DNA of 6,409 nucleotides from Tepidisphaeraceae bacterium (lineage in GTDB: Bacteria; Planctomycetota; Phycisphaerae; Tepidisphaerales; Tepidisphaeraceae), in NCBI GenBank assembly GCA_025450555.1, contig JANWHF010000150.1, positions 1 to 6,409 on the forward strand, in the 5' to 3' direction. The notes under the pieces were generated by a model. The model ran no database searches and was not told the origin of the DNA. It saw only the letters and a program-made list of their open reading frames with translations. Position 1 is the stretch's first letter, and the number at the start of each line of letters is the position of its first letter. Shown here in pieces: positions 5,742-6,409 of this stretch. The position numbers and the translations under genes were made by a program.

Positions 5742-6409
5742 TTGCGAATATCTGACCAGCATCTCAAAGATTTAATCGATCGCGGTTACGCCGTCGTCGA
5801 ACAATTTCTTACCCCGGGCGAACTGGCGGCAGCGATTAAGAACCTGCATCGCTACGTCCCGACGCCGCAGGAACTCTGGGCGACACCGGAGCGTTATCCC
5901 TGGATTTTTGAGGAAGCCGATCGGCTGCAAACCGAGTTTCCGTTTGTTGGCGATGCCCTTAATCACATCAGCACCCATCCGGATTTGATTGACATTGTCG
6001 AACGGGCGCTTGGGACGAACAAAGTGCTGCTGTCGCAGGCGGCCATGTGGGCAAAGTATGCCGGGACGGGCGATTTTGAGCAGGCGCTGCATCTTGATTA
6101 CCAAGGCAACACGCTGGTGGCGCCGCGGGATGATGGGGCTTATAGGCAGGTCAACATGATCCTGTATTACACGGACGTTACCGAAGAGATGGGGCCGACC
6201 TGCGTGGTGCCGGCGGAGTTGACCAAGAACGAGCCGCTCTGGCCGACCTTCCGCCCGCGCAAGAAGCATGGGGCTCTCTATGCGAAGGAAATTCCGATTC
6301 TCGTGAAGGCCGGCTCGCTGCTGATTTTTTCCATGCGAACCTTCCATCGCGCATCGGAAATGCCTGCCGAAACCGGAGCGCGATTTTCGCATCATTTCAT
6401 CTGGCGAGG
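5742..6409 (+). CDS. Phytanoyl-CoA dioxygenase (PhyH) family Fe(II)/2-oxoglutarate oxygenase (partial)
   Basis: A non-heme iron enzyme that couples 2-oxoglutarate decarboxylation to hydroxylation of a substrate; 222 codons are visible before the right edge. Seen: N-terminal DLIDRGYAVVEQFLTPGEL (10-28), the typical opening of the family; iron ligands H117 and D119 in LHLDYQGN; a core strand YRQVNMILYYTDVTEEMGPT (134-153); distal iron ligand H202 in RTFHRAS; and R214 in GARFSHHF as the likely 2-oxoglutarate-binding arginine. All catalytic residues are present, so it is probably active and lacks only the last part of the fold. The family covers many substrates, from lipids to small metabolites, and the substrate cannot be inferred here. 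It is divergent from the TerB-J gene. The start is the unusual codon TTG, chosen by Shine-Dalgarno and frame closure. Confidence 0.92.
   Translation, partial: MRISDQHLKDLIDRGYAVVEQFLTPGELAAAIKNLHRYVPTPQELWATPERYPWIFEEADRLQTEFPFVGDALNHISTHPDLIDIVERALGTNKVLLSQAAMWAKYAGTGDFEQALHLDYQGNTLVAPRDDGAYRQVNMILYYTDVTEEMGPTCVVPAELTKNEPLWPTFRPRKKHGALYAKEIPILVKAGSLLIFSMRTFHRASEMPAETGARFSHHFIWR

Noticed and set aside
5772..6395. A 207-codon minus-strand open frame
   Set aside because: It is antisense to the PhyH gene, whose plus-strand frame carries all catalytic motifs.
1..6409. Defence system, prophage, IS element, CRISPR or tRNA
   Set aside because: No transposase, integrase, nuclease or direct-repeat array is visible in any frame, and I noticed no tRNA cloverleaf by eye.

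Overview
The window is GC-rich bacterial chromosomal DNA that looks most like a planctomycete, probably a soil or freshwater member of the Phycisphaerae type; Verrucomicrobia is the main alternative. The clues are a PEP-CTERM sorted exoprotein, a zinc-ribbon plus DUF4190-like membrane protein, an Ffh with the G4-region variant TKFDSDTRGG, and J-domain proteins built in unusual ways. This is family-level recognition by eye, not a database match.

Layout: 1-740 (minus, cut by the left edge) is a membrane protein with three zinc ribbons. Positions 741-1018 are a divergent intergenic region carrying an 83-nt REP/BIME-like palindrome. 1019-2488 (plus) is ffh, the protein subunit of the signal recognition particle. 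Positions 2489-2684 hold a long inverted repeat followed by a perfect 24-bp stem flanked by A and T runs, which can end transcription in both directions between ffh and the convergent sodC. 2685-3269 (minus) is an exported Cu/Zn superoxide dismutase without any cysteine in its mature part. 3517-4164 (plus) is a small PEP-CTERM exoprotein. 4177-4647 and 4696-5562 (both minus) form a probable two-gene operon: a TerB plus J-domain protein is transcribed first, then a protein with a shortened, HPD-less J-like domain and a C-terminal membrane anchor. 5742-6409 (plus, cut by the right edge) is a phytanoyl-CoA dioxygenase family enzyme that appears to start at TTG.

The genes do not form one pathway. 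Ffh is housekeeping; sodC and the PEP-CTERM protein are both exported and share a divergent upstream region; the TerB-J/J-like pair is the only clear multi-gene unit and suggests a membrane-linked Hsp70 co-chaperone module. I see no phage, IS transposase, CRISPR array, tRNA, rRNA or defence system. The most unusual items are the palindrome upstream of ffh, the cysteine-free SodC and the paired J-domain operon.
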